A stretch of 43,741 nucleotides of DNA. Source: an uncultured Methylococcaceae bacterium. Lineage in GTDB: Bacteria; Pseudomonadota; Gammaproteobacteria; Methylococcales; Methylomonadaceae. The position numbers and the translations under genes were made by a program. The DNA lies in NCBI GenBank assembly GCA_903866825.1, contig CAIPPE010000069.1:1-43741 (forward strand), in the 5' to 3' direction. Of this stretch, positions 18,771 to 26,511 are shown piece after piece (within the stretch, counting starts at the first letter, position 1; every line of letters starts with the position of its first letter). Under the pieces are notes generated by a model. The model ran no database searches and was not told where the DNA came from. It saw only the letters and a program-made list of their open reading frames with translations.

Positions 18771-20909
18771 ATGCTACCACTTCGTTCACTCTTTTTTTCT
18801 TTGATAGTGCTTTTCGTGTACAGCGGTTATGTTCAGGCTAGTACATTTGAATCCAGCACAGATCAGGTCAAAGCCCAGTTAATTGCCTCTGTGGATGCTG
18901 TCCATCCAGGTGAGGAAATACTGGTCGGAGTGCAAGAACGCATTATTCCTCATTGGCATACTTATTGGATAAATCCCGGTGATTCTGGCTTGCCCACAAC
19001 CATTGATTATGTACTGCCGACTGGATCAACAGTCGGTGGTATTCAATGGCCAACACCCAGTCGGATTATATTAGGTCCAGTGACTAATTACGGCTACGAA
19101 AATGAAGTTATCCTACTTTCAAAGCTGAAAGTACCGGATGACATCCAGACAGGAAGCGCATTTCCTATTCAGGCAAAAGTTAAATGGCTCGTGTGTGATG
19201 AAATATGCATCCCACAAAAAGTTGATTTAGCGTTAACCTTGCCAGTTGTTTTACCAAGCATAGCTTCTGGTAATGGAAGCCCATTAATCAAGACGGCTCA
19301 AACAACTTTACCCACTACAAGTCCTTGGCCTTACAGCATAGTAAAAAGTGAAAATACACTGGCCATAAAAGTAACGGACACCCAATTTAAAAACTCAAAC
19401 ATTAAAAATGTTTGGTTTTACCCAGAAAAATGGGGAAAGATTGTTCACAACGCAGAACAACCCTGGAAAATCTCTGGTGATACACTGGAGTTACACCTAA
19501 AATCGGGTGATGAACCGCTTGCTACCGATGAAAATCTAAGTGGTATATTAACACTGACTATCGACGGACCTAATGGCTCAGTTACCCAGGGTTATCAACT
19601 TGCAGCACCTGCAATAGCAATTCCCACCATTGGTGAAATCGATACTAAAGCCCCTGATCTGGTGTTATCTTCAGCCTTATTACTGGCTCTGCTGGGCGGT
19701 ATCGTTTTAAATTTAATGCCTTGTGTATTTCCAGTACTTTCTATTAAAGCTATTGCGCTTATAAAACATGCTAACCATGATCCTCTAGAAAATAAACTCC
19801 ATGGCTTGGCTTACACCTTGGGCATTCTGGTTAGTTTTGCCTTACTGGGTACTATTTTAATTATCTTAAAAGCTGGCGGAGCTCAAATAGGCTGGGGATT
19901 TCAATTTCAATCCCCCTTATTTGTTCTTGGTGTTGCTTACTTAATGTTTACCGTCGGCCTAAGCTTATCTGGTGTGTTTTCTATTGGTGTTTCAGTAATG
20001 GGCATTGGTTCTTCTCTGGCTAATCGTTCAGGTTATAGCGGCAGTTTCTTTACCGGTGTTTTAGCAACCGTAGTGGCGACTCCATGCACAGCACCATTTA
20101 TGGGAGCGGCATTGGGTTTTGCTTTAACACAGCCACCAGCAATTTTACTAGCTGTTTTTTTAAGTTTGGGATTTGGACTGGCATTACCTTATTTAACATT
20201 AAGCCAATGGCCCTCTTTACAACGACGCTTACCTAAACCAGGCGTATGGATGGATAGATTAAAACAAGGTCTTGCTTTTCCAATGTACGCAGCGGCCGTT
20301 TGGCTGGTTTGGGTGCTAGCCCAACAAGCCGGTATAAATGCTGTCGCCATAGCACTAGGTGGAATGGTTGTCATCGCCTTCTCCGCCTGGCTCTACGAAT
20401 CAACCAAAACCGGTATCAAATCAATACAGCGGAGTGGTGCTGGTGTTGCTGGAATTTCTTTATGGCTGGCGTTAATAGGAAGTTACTTAGGTATTGACAC
20501 CTCACCAGCCGCCCCTATTTCAAACGTTGAAACATCAAACACCTTTGAAGCTTATTCACCTGCACGTTTAAATGAATTACGAGCTGAAGGTAAGCCCGTA
20601 TTCCTTAATTTAACAGCGGCCTGGTGCATCAGTTGTTTGGTCAACGAAAAAGTAGCCTTAAGTCAGGAGTCGGTTATTCAGGCTTTCAATCAAGCAGATG
20701 TGACCTATCTAAAAGGCGACTGGACTAACCGGGACGATGAAATAACTCAATTACTGGCTGAATTTGGCCGCAGTGGCGTGCCGCTTTACGTTTATTATCC
20801 AGGTAAAAATAGTGCTTTAAAAAGCCCAATCGTTCTACCCCAGGTGTTAACTCCTGACCTTGTTATAAGAACAATCAAACCTTCTCTAATGAGAGAAAAA
20901 GAGGTCTGA
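18771..20909 (+). CDS. DsbD/ScsB-like transmembrane thiol:disulfide reductase
   Basis: This 712-residue protein carries electrons from cytoplasmic thioredoxin to periplasmic thiols. A signal peptide (about 1-24) leads into an N-terminal domain with a CDEIC cysteine pair (C142, C146). The DsbD membrane domain (about 295-560) has the paired cysteines in LMPCVFPVLS and ATPCTAPFMG. A C-terminal thioredoxin-like domain carries WCISC (C619, C622). All six redox cysteines are present. The large N-terminal domain resembles ScsB, the suppressor-of-copper-sensitivity branch, more than classical DsbD. Its partner may be the CPFV redoxin encoded downstream beyond a hairpin. AGGA lies 7 bases before the ATG. 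Confidence 0.9.
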   Translation: MLPLRSLFFSLIVLFVYSGYVQASTFESSTDQVKAQLIASVDAVHPGEEILVGVQERIIPHWHTYWINPGDSGLPTTIDYVLPTGSTVGGIQWPTPSRIILGPVTNYGYENEVILLSKLKVPDDIQTGSAFPIQAKVKWLVCDEICIPQKVDLALTLPVVLPSIASGNGSPLIKTAQTTLPTTSPWPYSIVKSENTLAIKVTDTQFKNSNIKNVWFYPEKWGKIVHNAEQPWKISGDTLELHLKSGDEPLATDENLSGILTLTIDGPNGSVTQGYQLAAPAIAIPTIGEIDTKAPDLVLSSALLLALLGGIVLNLMPCVFPVLSIKAIALIKHANHDPLENKLHGLAYTLGILVSFALLGTILIILKAGGAQIGWGFQFQSPLFVLGVAYLMFTVGLSLSGVFSIGVSVMGIGSSLANRSGYSGSFFTGVLATVVATPCTAPFMGAALGFALTQPPAILLAVFLSLGFGLALPYLTLSQWPSLQRRLPKPGVWMDRLKQGLAFPMYAAAVWLVWVLAQQAGINAVAIALGGMVVIAFSAWLYESTKTGIKSIQRSGAGVAGISLWLALIGSYLGIDTSPAAPISNVETSNTFEAYSPARLNELRAEGKPVFLNLTAAWCISCLVNEKVALSQESVIQAFNQADVTYLKGDWTNRDDEITQLLAEFGRSGVPLYVYYPGKNSALKSPIVLPQVLTPDLVIRTIKPSLMREKEV

Positions 20910-21082
20910 ATAGAATTAAGCAGTTAACCATGGATCAGGTTATCAGCTTACTAGGAAACGAATAAACTGGCAAAGTATTGCTATTAGGTGAATTGGTGCG
21001 TTCAAGTTCCTTAGTTTTGGAAATCGATAATACCTGGTAGCGTTATTAGTCAGTGGCACATTCGAAAATGAAGGATCAGTTT

Positions 21083-21118
21083 AGACAGAGAGAAAATGGA
21101 GTAACTTTCTGTCTTTTT
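21083..21118 (+). terminator. Rho-independent terminator between dsbD-like and redoxin genes
   Basis: AGACAGA (21083-21089) pairs with TCTGTCT (21108-21114) around an 18-base loop and runs into five T residues ending at 21118. It lies only 20 bases before the redoxin start, so it could also act as an attenuator in that gene's leader. Confidence 0.6.
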
Positions 21119-21138
21119 ATAATTATTTCGGAGTTTAT

Positions 21139-21762
21139 ATGTTCTTACATCGATTTTACCCACTTACTCTACTAAGCCTTATTTTATCATTTCTAGCGAT
21201 AACTGCCGTTAACGCCGAACCAGTTATAGATAAGCCTGCACCACTATTTACCGGTACAGCTGCTGATGGAAGTACTATTAATCTGGCCGATTTACACGGC
21301 AAAACTGTGATCCTGGAATGGACTAATCACGAATGCCCGTTCGTCGTTAAACATTATGAAAGTGGCAATATTCCCAACTTGCAAAAACAAGCTGTTGCTC
21401 AAGGTATCGTCTGGTTACAGGTTATTACCTCAGCGCCCGGTAAAGAAGGAAATGTTACGGGAGAAGTTGCTCAAAAACTAAACGCTCACCGTGGCGCAAC
21501 ACCCACAAACACTTTATTAGATGGTAATGGTTCAATCGGTAAATTGTATCGTGCAACCAATACGCCTCAGTTTTTCATTATCGATCCAAAAGGTGTTTTG
21601 ATCTATAAAGGCGGCATCGATAGCATCCCTTCAGCCGACCAATCAGACATTGGCAAAGCTGAAAACTACATCAGTGCTGCCTTGGCAGATATAGCCGCCG
21701 GTAGAAAAATCGCTAACGCCGTAACTAAACCTTACGGATGCTCTGTTAAGTACGCTAGTTAA
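21139..21762 (+). CDS. Exported AhpC/TSA-type redoxin (CPFV family)
   Basis: This 207-residue thioredoxin-fold protein has a Sec signal peptide (about 1-26). The active-site region reads WTNHECPFVVKHY, with C66 as the peroxidatic or nucleophilic cysteine and no CxxC. A second cysteine, C201 in YGCSVKY near the C-terminus, is typical of this subgroup and could resolve C66. The cis-Pro region is NTPQFFIIDPKG. The start is set by GGAG upstream of ATG 21139. It precedes a cytochrome b561-type gene by 18 bases. A role in periplasmic peroxide or thiol chemistry, recharged by the upstream DsbD-like protein, is inferred. Confidence 0.85.
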   Translation: MFLHRFYPLTLLSLILSFLAITAVNAEPVIDKPAPLFTGTAADGSTINLADLHGKTVILEWTNHECPFVVKHYESGNIPNLQKQAVAQGIVWLQVITSAPGKEGNVTGEVAQKLNAHRGATPTNTLLDGNGSIGKLYRATNTPQFFIIDPKGVLIYKGGIDSIPSADQSDIGKAENYISAALADIAAGRKIANAVTKPYGCSVKYAS

Positions 21763-21780
21763 TAAAAGGAGTCAAACAAA

Positions 21781-22533
21781 ATGAAAGTTACTATTCATAT
21801 TTGGGACTTGCCACACCGGCTGTTCCATTGGCTATTAGCGGTCTCTGTAGTAGCCGCATATATCACTGCAAAAATTGGCGGCGAACTTATTGACTGGCAC
21901 GGTCGACTAGGCATTTTTATTTTGGGCTTACTTGTCTTTCGTCTAATCTGGGGCTTCATTGGATCAACCCATTCACGCTTTTCAACCTTTTTTCCAACTT
22001 TCTCGCGCATAACTGCTTATCTTAAAGGACAATGGCAAGGAATAGGCCATAACCCGCTAGGTGCTATTTCAGTTATCGCTTTATTGACTGCGGTGGCTGT
22101 CCAAGTTGGAACTGGTTTATTTGCAAATGATGACATCGCCTTCGAAGGCCCTTTATTCGACTATATTGATAAAGACTTTAGTGACAAGCTAACCGGATTA
22201 CACAGTACAACTTTCTATATATTATTGGGATTTGTTGTGTTGCACCTCATCGCTATTGTCTTTTATAGATTTGTTAAAAAAACGAATCTCGTCAAACCTA
22301 TGTTAACCGGCAAAAAAGAAGTTCCCCGTGCTTTAGCTGAAACATTAGCACCTGAGCACACCACTATTGCTTTTGGTGCTGTGCGCTTTATATTGTCTTT
22401 AATTATTACCAGCACTGTTGTCTGGGGTGTATCAGGTGGTGTCACCCAACTTTACCCTATTCAAAATCAACAACAAGCAGCAAACGAGTCAACGACAACA
22501 ACCGTCGCACCTCCAGCACCATCAAGTTTTTAA
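21781..22533 (+). CDS. Cytochrome b561/b6-type membrane haem protein
   Basis: This 250-residue protein with four or five membrane segments belongs to the di-haem cytochrome b group that includes Ni-hydrogenase b subunits (COG3658-like). It opens with IHIWDLPHRLFHWLL, giving H12 and H16. Another histidine is in DWHGRLGIF (H40), and further ones in LTGLHSTTFY and VVLHLIAIVF, enough for two haem b groups. A C-terminal membrane segment and a Thr/Pro-rich tail (ending PPAPSSF) are extra to the core. AGGAG precedes the ATG. The cytochrome c' gene follows after 36 bases; b561-type and c'-type genes are often paired, suggesting electron exchange between quinol and the periplasmic haem protein. Confidence 0.87.
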   Translation: MKVTIHIWDLPHRLFHWLLAVSVVAAYITAKIGGELIDWHGRLGIFILGLLVFRLIWGFIGSTHSRFSTFFPTFSRITAYLKGQWQGIGHNPLGAISVIALLTAVAVQVGTGLFANDDIAFEGPLFDYIDKDFSDKLTGLHSTTFYILLGFVVLHLIAIVFYRFVKKTNLVKPMLTGKKEVPRALAETLAPEHTTIAFGAVRFILSLIITSTVVWGVSGGVTQLYPIQNQQQAANESTTTTVAPPAPSSF

Positions 22534-22569
22534 TTTATCCGTTTTTACAACACACCAAAAGGAAACATT

Positions 22570-23031
22570 ATGAATAAGAAAATACCTCTTGCTATCTTAC
22601 TTACAGCTACCGCTACCGCAGCCTTAGCAGGTCCGATTGAAGAACAGATCAGATTCCGTCAATCAGCCTATTCATTTGCTGCATGGAATATTCAAAAAAT
22701 CAAAGCGCAGGTGGTCGATCACCCAGAAACTTACAACAAAGATACTGTTGCAGCTGCTGCTAACGCTATCGCAGCCGTTGCGAACTCTGGTTTAGGCGCT
22801 CTCTACGGTGAAGGTACTGATCAAGGGATTGGCTGGAAACAAACACGTCTAAAACCAGAATTCTTCCAAAAGAAAGACGAAGCTATAAAAATAGCGAACA
22901 CTTTTAATGAAGCCGCTAATGAACTGGCTAAAGTAGCTGCTACAGGCGATGTAAACTTAATTAAAACTCAATTCGGTAAAGTTGGCGAGTCTTGCAAAAG
23001 CTGCCATGACCTGATCCGTATTAAAGAATAA
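22570..23031 (+). CDS. Cytochrome c' (periplasmic haem c protein)
   Basis: This 153-residue protein has a signal peptide (about 1-20, cleavage at ALA-GP) and a single CKSCH haem c site close to the C-terminus (C142, C145, H146). That placement is the hallmark of the four-helix cytochrome c'. The first helix has the family-like FRQSAYSFAAWNIQKI. Such proteins bind NO, CO or other ligands at a five-coordinate haem. AAAGGA lies before the ATG. A strong terminator follows 15 bases after the stop, so this ends the redoxin-b561-c' unit. Confidence 0.92.
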   Translation: MNKKIPLAILLTATATAALAGPIEEQIRFRQSAYSFAAWNIQKIKAQVVDHPETYNKDTVAAAANAIAAVANSGLGALYGEGTDQGIGWKQTRLKPEFFQKKDEAIKIANTFNEAANELAKVAATGDVNLIKTQFGKVGESCKSCHDLIRIKE

Positions 23032-23046
23032 AATTTCTCGCTATAG

Positions 23047-23084
23047 ACTACAAACTGCCCGCCCACTTCTGGGCAGTTTGTAGT
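23047..23084 (+). terminator. Strong terminator after cytochrome c'
   Basis: ACTACAAACTGCCC (23047-23060) pairs perfectly over 14 bases with GGGCAGTTTGTAGT (23071-23084), loop 10 bases, followed by TTAATC. The stem is symmetrical enough to work on both strands. Confidence 0.85.
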
Positions 23085-23160
23085 TTAATCAATGCCTCAC
23101 CTTTGCTCATCACCTCAAAATCACTCCAACTGAACTTTATTATTTTGCAGAGAAAATACT

Positions 23161-23949
23161 ATGCCCTCTTATTACCGACGTAACTTTATCGTCAATGCAT
23201 CCACAGGCGCAGCCTTAGCCGTTTTATCAGCTGACCTATTGGCTGCAGATTCTCCAGCAGCAACACCTACTAGTCCCACTACCACACCCGCAACTGAATC
23301 TATTCCAAAGGCCTCAATAACCCCTGCTTTTACCTCGGTCCATGAACCTAAACCTCTGCCCTTCAATCCAGGCAAACTGGATGGAATTTCTGAAAAGCTA
23401 ATTAATTCACATTGGGCAAATAATTACACTGCCTCGGTAAAAGCTTTGAATAGCATAAATCAGTTAATTGTTACTGCGCTCAATGATGCAAATACGCTTC
23501 CATTCGTATATAACGAACTAAAACGAGAACATTTATTACGCACAAATTCAGTCGTATTACATGAATTGTATTTCCATAATCTCGGTGGTAATGGTAAACC
23601 TGATGAAACAGTTCAAAAATTACTGGAAGATGCTTTCGGTAGCTACGAAACCTGGGAAAAAGAATTTCGCCGCATAGGTTCAGGACTCGGTGGTGGCTCT
23701 GGTTGGGTCGTGCTAGGCTATAACTTACATACCGGCTTATTGGAAAATTATTGGCTAGGGGATCACCAGCATTCTCCTGCTGCAACCTTTCCTGTTTTGG
23801 TGCTTGACATGTATGAACATTCATACCAAATAGATTATGGCGCTACGGCTACTTCCTATGTTGATGCGTTTTTTAAGAATATCCAGTGGAATGTTGTTGC
23901 TTTTAGGCTCGATAAAGCTCGTGAACTGAGAGCATTGGTAAACTACTAA
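23161..23949 (+). CDS. Exported Fe/Mn-type superoxide dismutase homologue
   Basis: This 262-residue protein is longer than cytosolic SODs because of a Tat-like signal (YYRRNFIVNAS, residues 4-14) and a Pro/Thr-rich linker to about residue 65. The metal ligands align as H84, H134, D216 and H220 (SHWANNY, LHELYFHN, LDMYEHSYQIDY). A Gln in GDHQHSP occupies the Mn-type Gln position. By ungapped alignment to E. coli SodB (H26 to N39 region), the gateway residues His30 and Tyr34 are Asn88 and Ser92. The NNY pattern is known from a divergent SOD subgroup. Dismutase activity is therefore probable but not certain. It stands alone between two terminators. AGAG lies before the ATG. Confidence 0.88.
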   Translation: MPSYYRRNFIVNASTGAALAVLSADLLAADSPAATPTSPTTTPATESIPKASITPAFTSVHEPKPLPFNPGKLDGISEKLINSHWANNYTASVKALNSINQLIVTALNDANTLPFVYNELKREHLLRTNSVVLHELYFHNLGGNGKPDETVQKLLEDAFGSYETWEKEFRRIGSGLGGGSGWVVLGYNLHTGLLENYWLGDHQHSPAATFPVLVLDMYEHSYQIDYGATATSYVDAFFKNIQWNVVAFRLDKARELRALVNY

Positions 23950-23952
23950 ATT

Positions 23953-23982
23953 GAAGTAATTTAAAAAAGCTAAATTGACTTC
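23953..23982 (+). terminator. Possible terminator after the SOD gene
   Basis: GAAGTAATTT (23953-23962) pairs with AAATTGACTTC (23972-23982), with one bulged base and a 9-base loop, followed by TCATTTTC. It begins 4 bases after the SOD stop codon. Confidence 0.4.
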
Positions 23983-24003
23983 TCATTTTCAACTTCAGTT
24001 AGA

Positions 24004-24038
24004 CGCCCCCCGCTTCTGTTAATAAATATAGGGGGGTG
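24004..24038 (-). terminator. GC stem-loop between SOD and the GH12 gene
   Basis: CGCCCCCC (24004-24011) pairs with GGGGGGTG (24031-24038), one G-T pair included, around a 19-base AT-rich loop. It lies just past the stop of the reverse-strand GH12 gene. No T run follows, so confidence is low. Confidence 0.35.
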
Positions 24039-24047
24039 CATGGGATT

Positions 24048-24827
24048 CTAGTCAACTAAAACAGAAAAGGATTTTGACATTAACCCCGTCCCTTGTTGCC
24101 AAATTTCAAAACCACCCTCAACACCAATTAGAAACCAGGTTGGATCTATATATTTTCTGGAAGTCGCGTCTTTAATAAATGCATTGATATCAAAACCACT
24201 AACTGATGATATACGTTTGACACTCTCATAAGTTACAACATAATTAGTGCCATTCCATGCTTCCCATATATTCCAAAAGCCACCAGCTATCGATACGTTA
24301 GAGGCAATAATACTACCAATTGGCTGAACGCTCCCCTGATAAGCCAACCAAATCATCAACTCAGCTCCATCAGGTTGACCCGTGGTTGCTGGGGTTTTAT
24401 TAAACCAGATATCATACGAAACATCATAAATACCGGTCTTAGGTTGACTAGTAATCCAACTACTGTTCACATTTAGAATCGTACCAACCTGTTTAGGCAT
24501 ACCACTGGATGTTACATTAGTACATGTCCCCCAATGACAGCCTTTATTTATAAATGAATAGCTAGTTGGAGCTCCATTAGTTGAGGCATTATCTATTGAA
24601 TAGTTAACAGAAAAATCCCCATTAGCGTCGTTAACCGTTAAACACTGGAAGTTGTTTCCACCATTCCAGACATTATTATGTGTGGTATAGACATTGGAAG
24701 TTGGAGTAATATTGACAGTGTCCCATTGACCGCATTTAACTTCTTGAGCAGCATGAACAGAAGCTATTAATAAAAAATAGCTTAAGATAGACCCTAAAAG
24801 AGCAACACGTATTAATGATGTTTTCAT
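24048..24827 (-). CDS. Secreted glycoside hydrolase family 12 (beta-glucanase-like)
   Basis: This 259-residue protein has a signal peptide (about 1-27, cleavage near VHA-AQ) and a single GH12 domain. Family marks include CGQWDTV at the start, YTTHNNVWNGG, the nucleophile motif GAELMIWLAYQG (E156) and the acid/base motif GGFEIWQQGTGL (E241). GH12 enzymes cut beta-1,4-glucan or xyloglucan with retention. No carbohydrate-binding module is attached. The start is set by GGAG 6 bases before the ATG. A short membrane-protein gene lies 45 bases upstream on the same strand. A plant-polymer hydrolase is unexpected if the host is a methanotroph; trimming of its own polysaccharide is another possibility. 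Confidence 0.85.
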   Translation of the reverse strand: MKTSLIRVALLGSILSYFLLIASVHAAQEVKCGQWDTVNITPTSNVYTTHNNVWNGGNNFQCLTVNDANGDFSVNYSIDNASTNGAPTSYSFINKGCHWGTCTNVTSSGMPKQVGTILNVNSSWITSQPKTGIYDVSYDIWFNKTPATTGQPDGAELMIWLAYQGSVQPIGSIIASNVSIAGGFWNIWEAWNGTNYVVTYESVKRISSVSGFDINAFIKDATSRKYIDPTWFLIGVEGGFEIWQQGTGLMSKSFSVLVD

Positions 24828-24854
24828 AAATCTCCACTAAAAATTAAGTGAGGT

Positions 24855-24866
24855 TATCAATTGATA
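24855..24866. promoter_or_regulatory. Palindromic operator-like site before the GH12 gene
   Basis: TATCAATTGATA is a perfect 12-base palindrome 28 bases upstream of the GH12 start. It shares the half-site TTATCA/TGATAA with the palindrome at 25075-25091. Confidence 0.35.
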
Positions 24867-24872
24867 CAGATT

Positions 24873-25022
24873 TTAGCTTTTATTGTATATCCTGAGTACC
24901 AAATCATAAAACCATCTTGGCCGAAACAATAAAACCCATATTAAAAATAATGGGGTAATAGGTACAGGGCCAATTTCAATGATTGAAATAAACAAAAGCA
25001 CGAGAATACAAAGAAAGCGCAT
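24873..25022 (-). CDS. Small membrane protein of 49 residues
   Basis: An unbroken frame of 49 codons runs from ATG (25020-25022) to TAA (24873-24875). The protein starts MRFLCILVLLFISIIEIGP, has a second hydrophobic stretch (PLFLIWVLLF) and ends with the basic and aromatic tail RPRWFYDLVLRIYNKS. This pattern of two membrane segments and a basic end makes it a believable gene even though it is short. No strong ribosome binding site is seen. It lies 45 bases upstream of the GH12 gene on the same strand. Function is unknown. Confidence 0.6.
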   Translation of the reverse strand: MRFLCILVLLFISIIEIGPVPITPLFLIWVLLFRPRWFYDLVLRIYNKS

Positions 25023-25074
25023 AATTTATTATCGTATAAGAGTGAACTAAAAATTGCTTATCAATCAGACATCA

Positions 25075-25091
25075 AATTATCACTGATAATT
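25075..25091. promoter_or_regulatory. 17-base palindrome upstream of the small membrane gene
   Basis: AATTATCACTGATAATT is a perfect palindrome around a central C. It lies 53 bases upstream of the reverse-strand small membrane gene start. A further half-site TTATCA lies at about 25058. An operator for a dimeric regulator is plausible. Confidence 0.4.
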
Positions 25092-25143
25092 CCAATTTTC
25101 GCCACACAACATCCAGACATAGACAATAACCACACTGAGTTTA

Positions 25144-26052
25144 TTGCTAAATCCCCGATTTGATGTAAAGATGACCGCATCAATTCTTAGCCTAAAGCAT
25201 AACCTTAAAAATATGTATGATGTATCTCAACAGGGTCACAGTACAAACCTGATTGGTTTGTCAACAGCCTGTATTGCCAGTCTGGACTTTAATGACACGC
25301 CCAAACCTCTTCGTATTGGCAGTGGCTGGCTGAATCTGGAAGCCGGACAAGTGACTGATGATACGCAAATGTCACTGGCATTAGGACAAGCCATTATCGA
25401 TCATCAGGATTGGAACATTAAGGCCGTATCTGAAAACTTTGTAAGCTGGCTAGAAAGTAAACCCGCCAGACATAGGAAATACCTGTAGACGCGGTATTAT
25501 GCGCTATCGCGACACGGGTAAACTATTTGGTTTACCTCGCGAGGATGACGCCGAAACGGTGCCTGCATGCAGAATCTTCCCGTGGTGCTGGCAACGTTAA
25601 ATCGGCCCGATCTCTTTATGGAAAGGAGCTTGCAGCAAAGCCACATTACCCACAATAATCCCTTATCTGATGCAGCCACCTTAACACTTGGCTTGATGGT
25701 CAGGCATTCAATTACCCAGGGTGATTGTAATGCGTGTCAGTTGGAAGCCGATGCTTTGACAAATCAATATAAGCAATTCTCTTAGACCCCTTATTTGGGT
25801 AAAGCCTCTGCCTATATAGGCGATACCGTTCAAACTGTTTTGCATTATTTTTTTAACACTGACAGTTTTGAGTCCTGCCTGATTGCAACAGTTAATCAAG
25901 GCGGTGATGCTGATACAACCGGTGCATTGGCAGGAATGCTGGCAGGGGCAAAATACGATGTTCAACAGATACCCGAACGTTGGCTAAAGCAATTAGATCC
26001 TATAATTGTTACTAATATCCGCCGACACACGACAGAGCTGATAAACGTTTAA
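25144..26052 (+). pseudogene. draG: Decayed draG (ADP-ribosyl-dinitrogenase reductase hydrolase)
   Basis: Three pieces of one DraG-like protein are readable. The first has GQVTDDTQMSLALGQAI. A frameshift near 25463-25469 moves reading to another frame for DIGNTCRRGIMRYRDTGKL. A second shift near 25553, consistent with one lost G in a former GGAAAC, restores the first frame at ACMQNLPVVLATLNRPD. An in-frame TAG at 25783-25785 then interrupts it before GKASAYIGDTVQTVLHYFF and the metal-binding NQGGDADTTGALAGML. The N-terminal domain that usually holds GLAxGDALGA is badly eroded (LIGLSTACIASLDF). DraG removes ADP-ribose from nitrogenase reductase. No draT or nif gene is in the window. The gene is clearly dead as sequenced. 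Confidence 0.87.
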
Positions 26053-26076
26053 ATATCTAGCTTTAGCAAGATATTT
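26051..26076 (+). terminator. Stem-loop after the draG remnant
   Basis: AAATATCT (26051-26058) pairs with AGATATTT (26069-26076) across a 10-base loop, directly at the pseudogene's stop codon. It is AT-rich and without a long T run, so it is probably a relic terminator. Confidence 0.45.
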
Positions 26077-26181
26077 ATAATCGATTGTAAGCGGTTGATT
26101 TCCGCAATATGCTATTATCTTCCCGACCCGATCATAACTTACAAAGTTGTTGATTCATTATTTTAAGAAGGTGAAAGAAAG

Positions 26182-26466
26182 ATGAGAATAATATTGGTTT
26201 GTCTATCAGTGTTAGGATTAGTTTCATGTGCAGCTTATCCTTATCGTGGTAATTATTATGGCAATAATCGTTATGTGACCACGCCTTATTATGGCGGGTA
26301 TAGTGGCTATGGCGTGAGTGGCGGCTATGGTGGTGGGTATCGAAGCGGCTATCGGGATCATGATGATTTCGGAGGTGGCAATCGCGGTGGGTATGGCGGT
26401 GGCTTCGGTGGTGGCGGTTCTCGAGGCGACGGAGATGGTGGATTTCGTGGTGGTGACCGTCGGTAA
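26182..26466 (+). CDS. Gly/Tyr-rich small lipoprotein
   Basis: This 94-residue protein has a short signal peptide ending in a lipobox (GLVSC, Cys at about residue 16). The rest is dominated by Gly, Tyr, Arg and Asp: first Tyr/Gly (NYYGNNRYVTTPYYGGYSGY), then Gly-rich with RGG-type triplets and DHDDFGGG. No enzyme motif is seen, and low complexity blocks family assignment. AGGTGAAAGAAAG lies before the ATG and supports the start. The Sel1-repeat gene follows after 45 bases. A surface or envelope structural role is possible but unproven. Confidence 0.7.
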   Translation: MRIILVCLSVLGLVSCAAYPYRGNYYGNNRYVTTPYYGGYSGYGVSGGYGGGYRSGYRDHDDFGGGNRGGYGGGFGGGGSRGDGDGGFRGGDRR

Positions 26467-26511
26467 TTCTGCTGGATCTCTAATCGAACGTAAACTTCTT
26501 AGGTAAATCGA

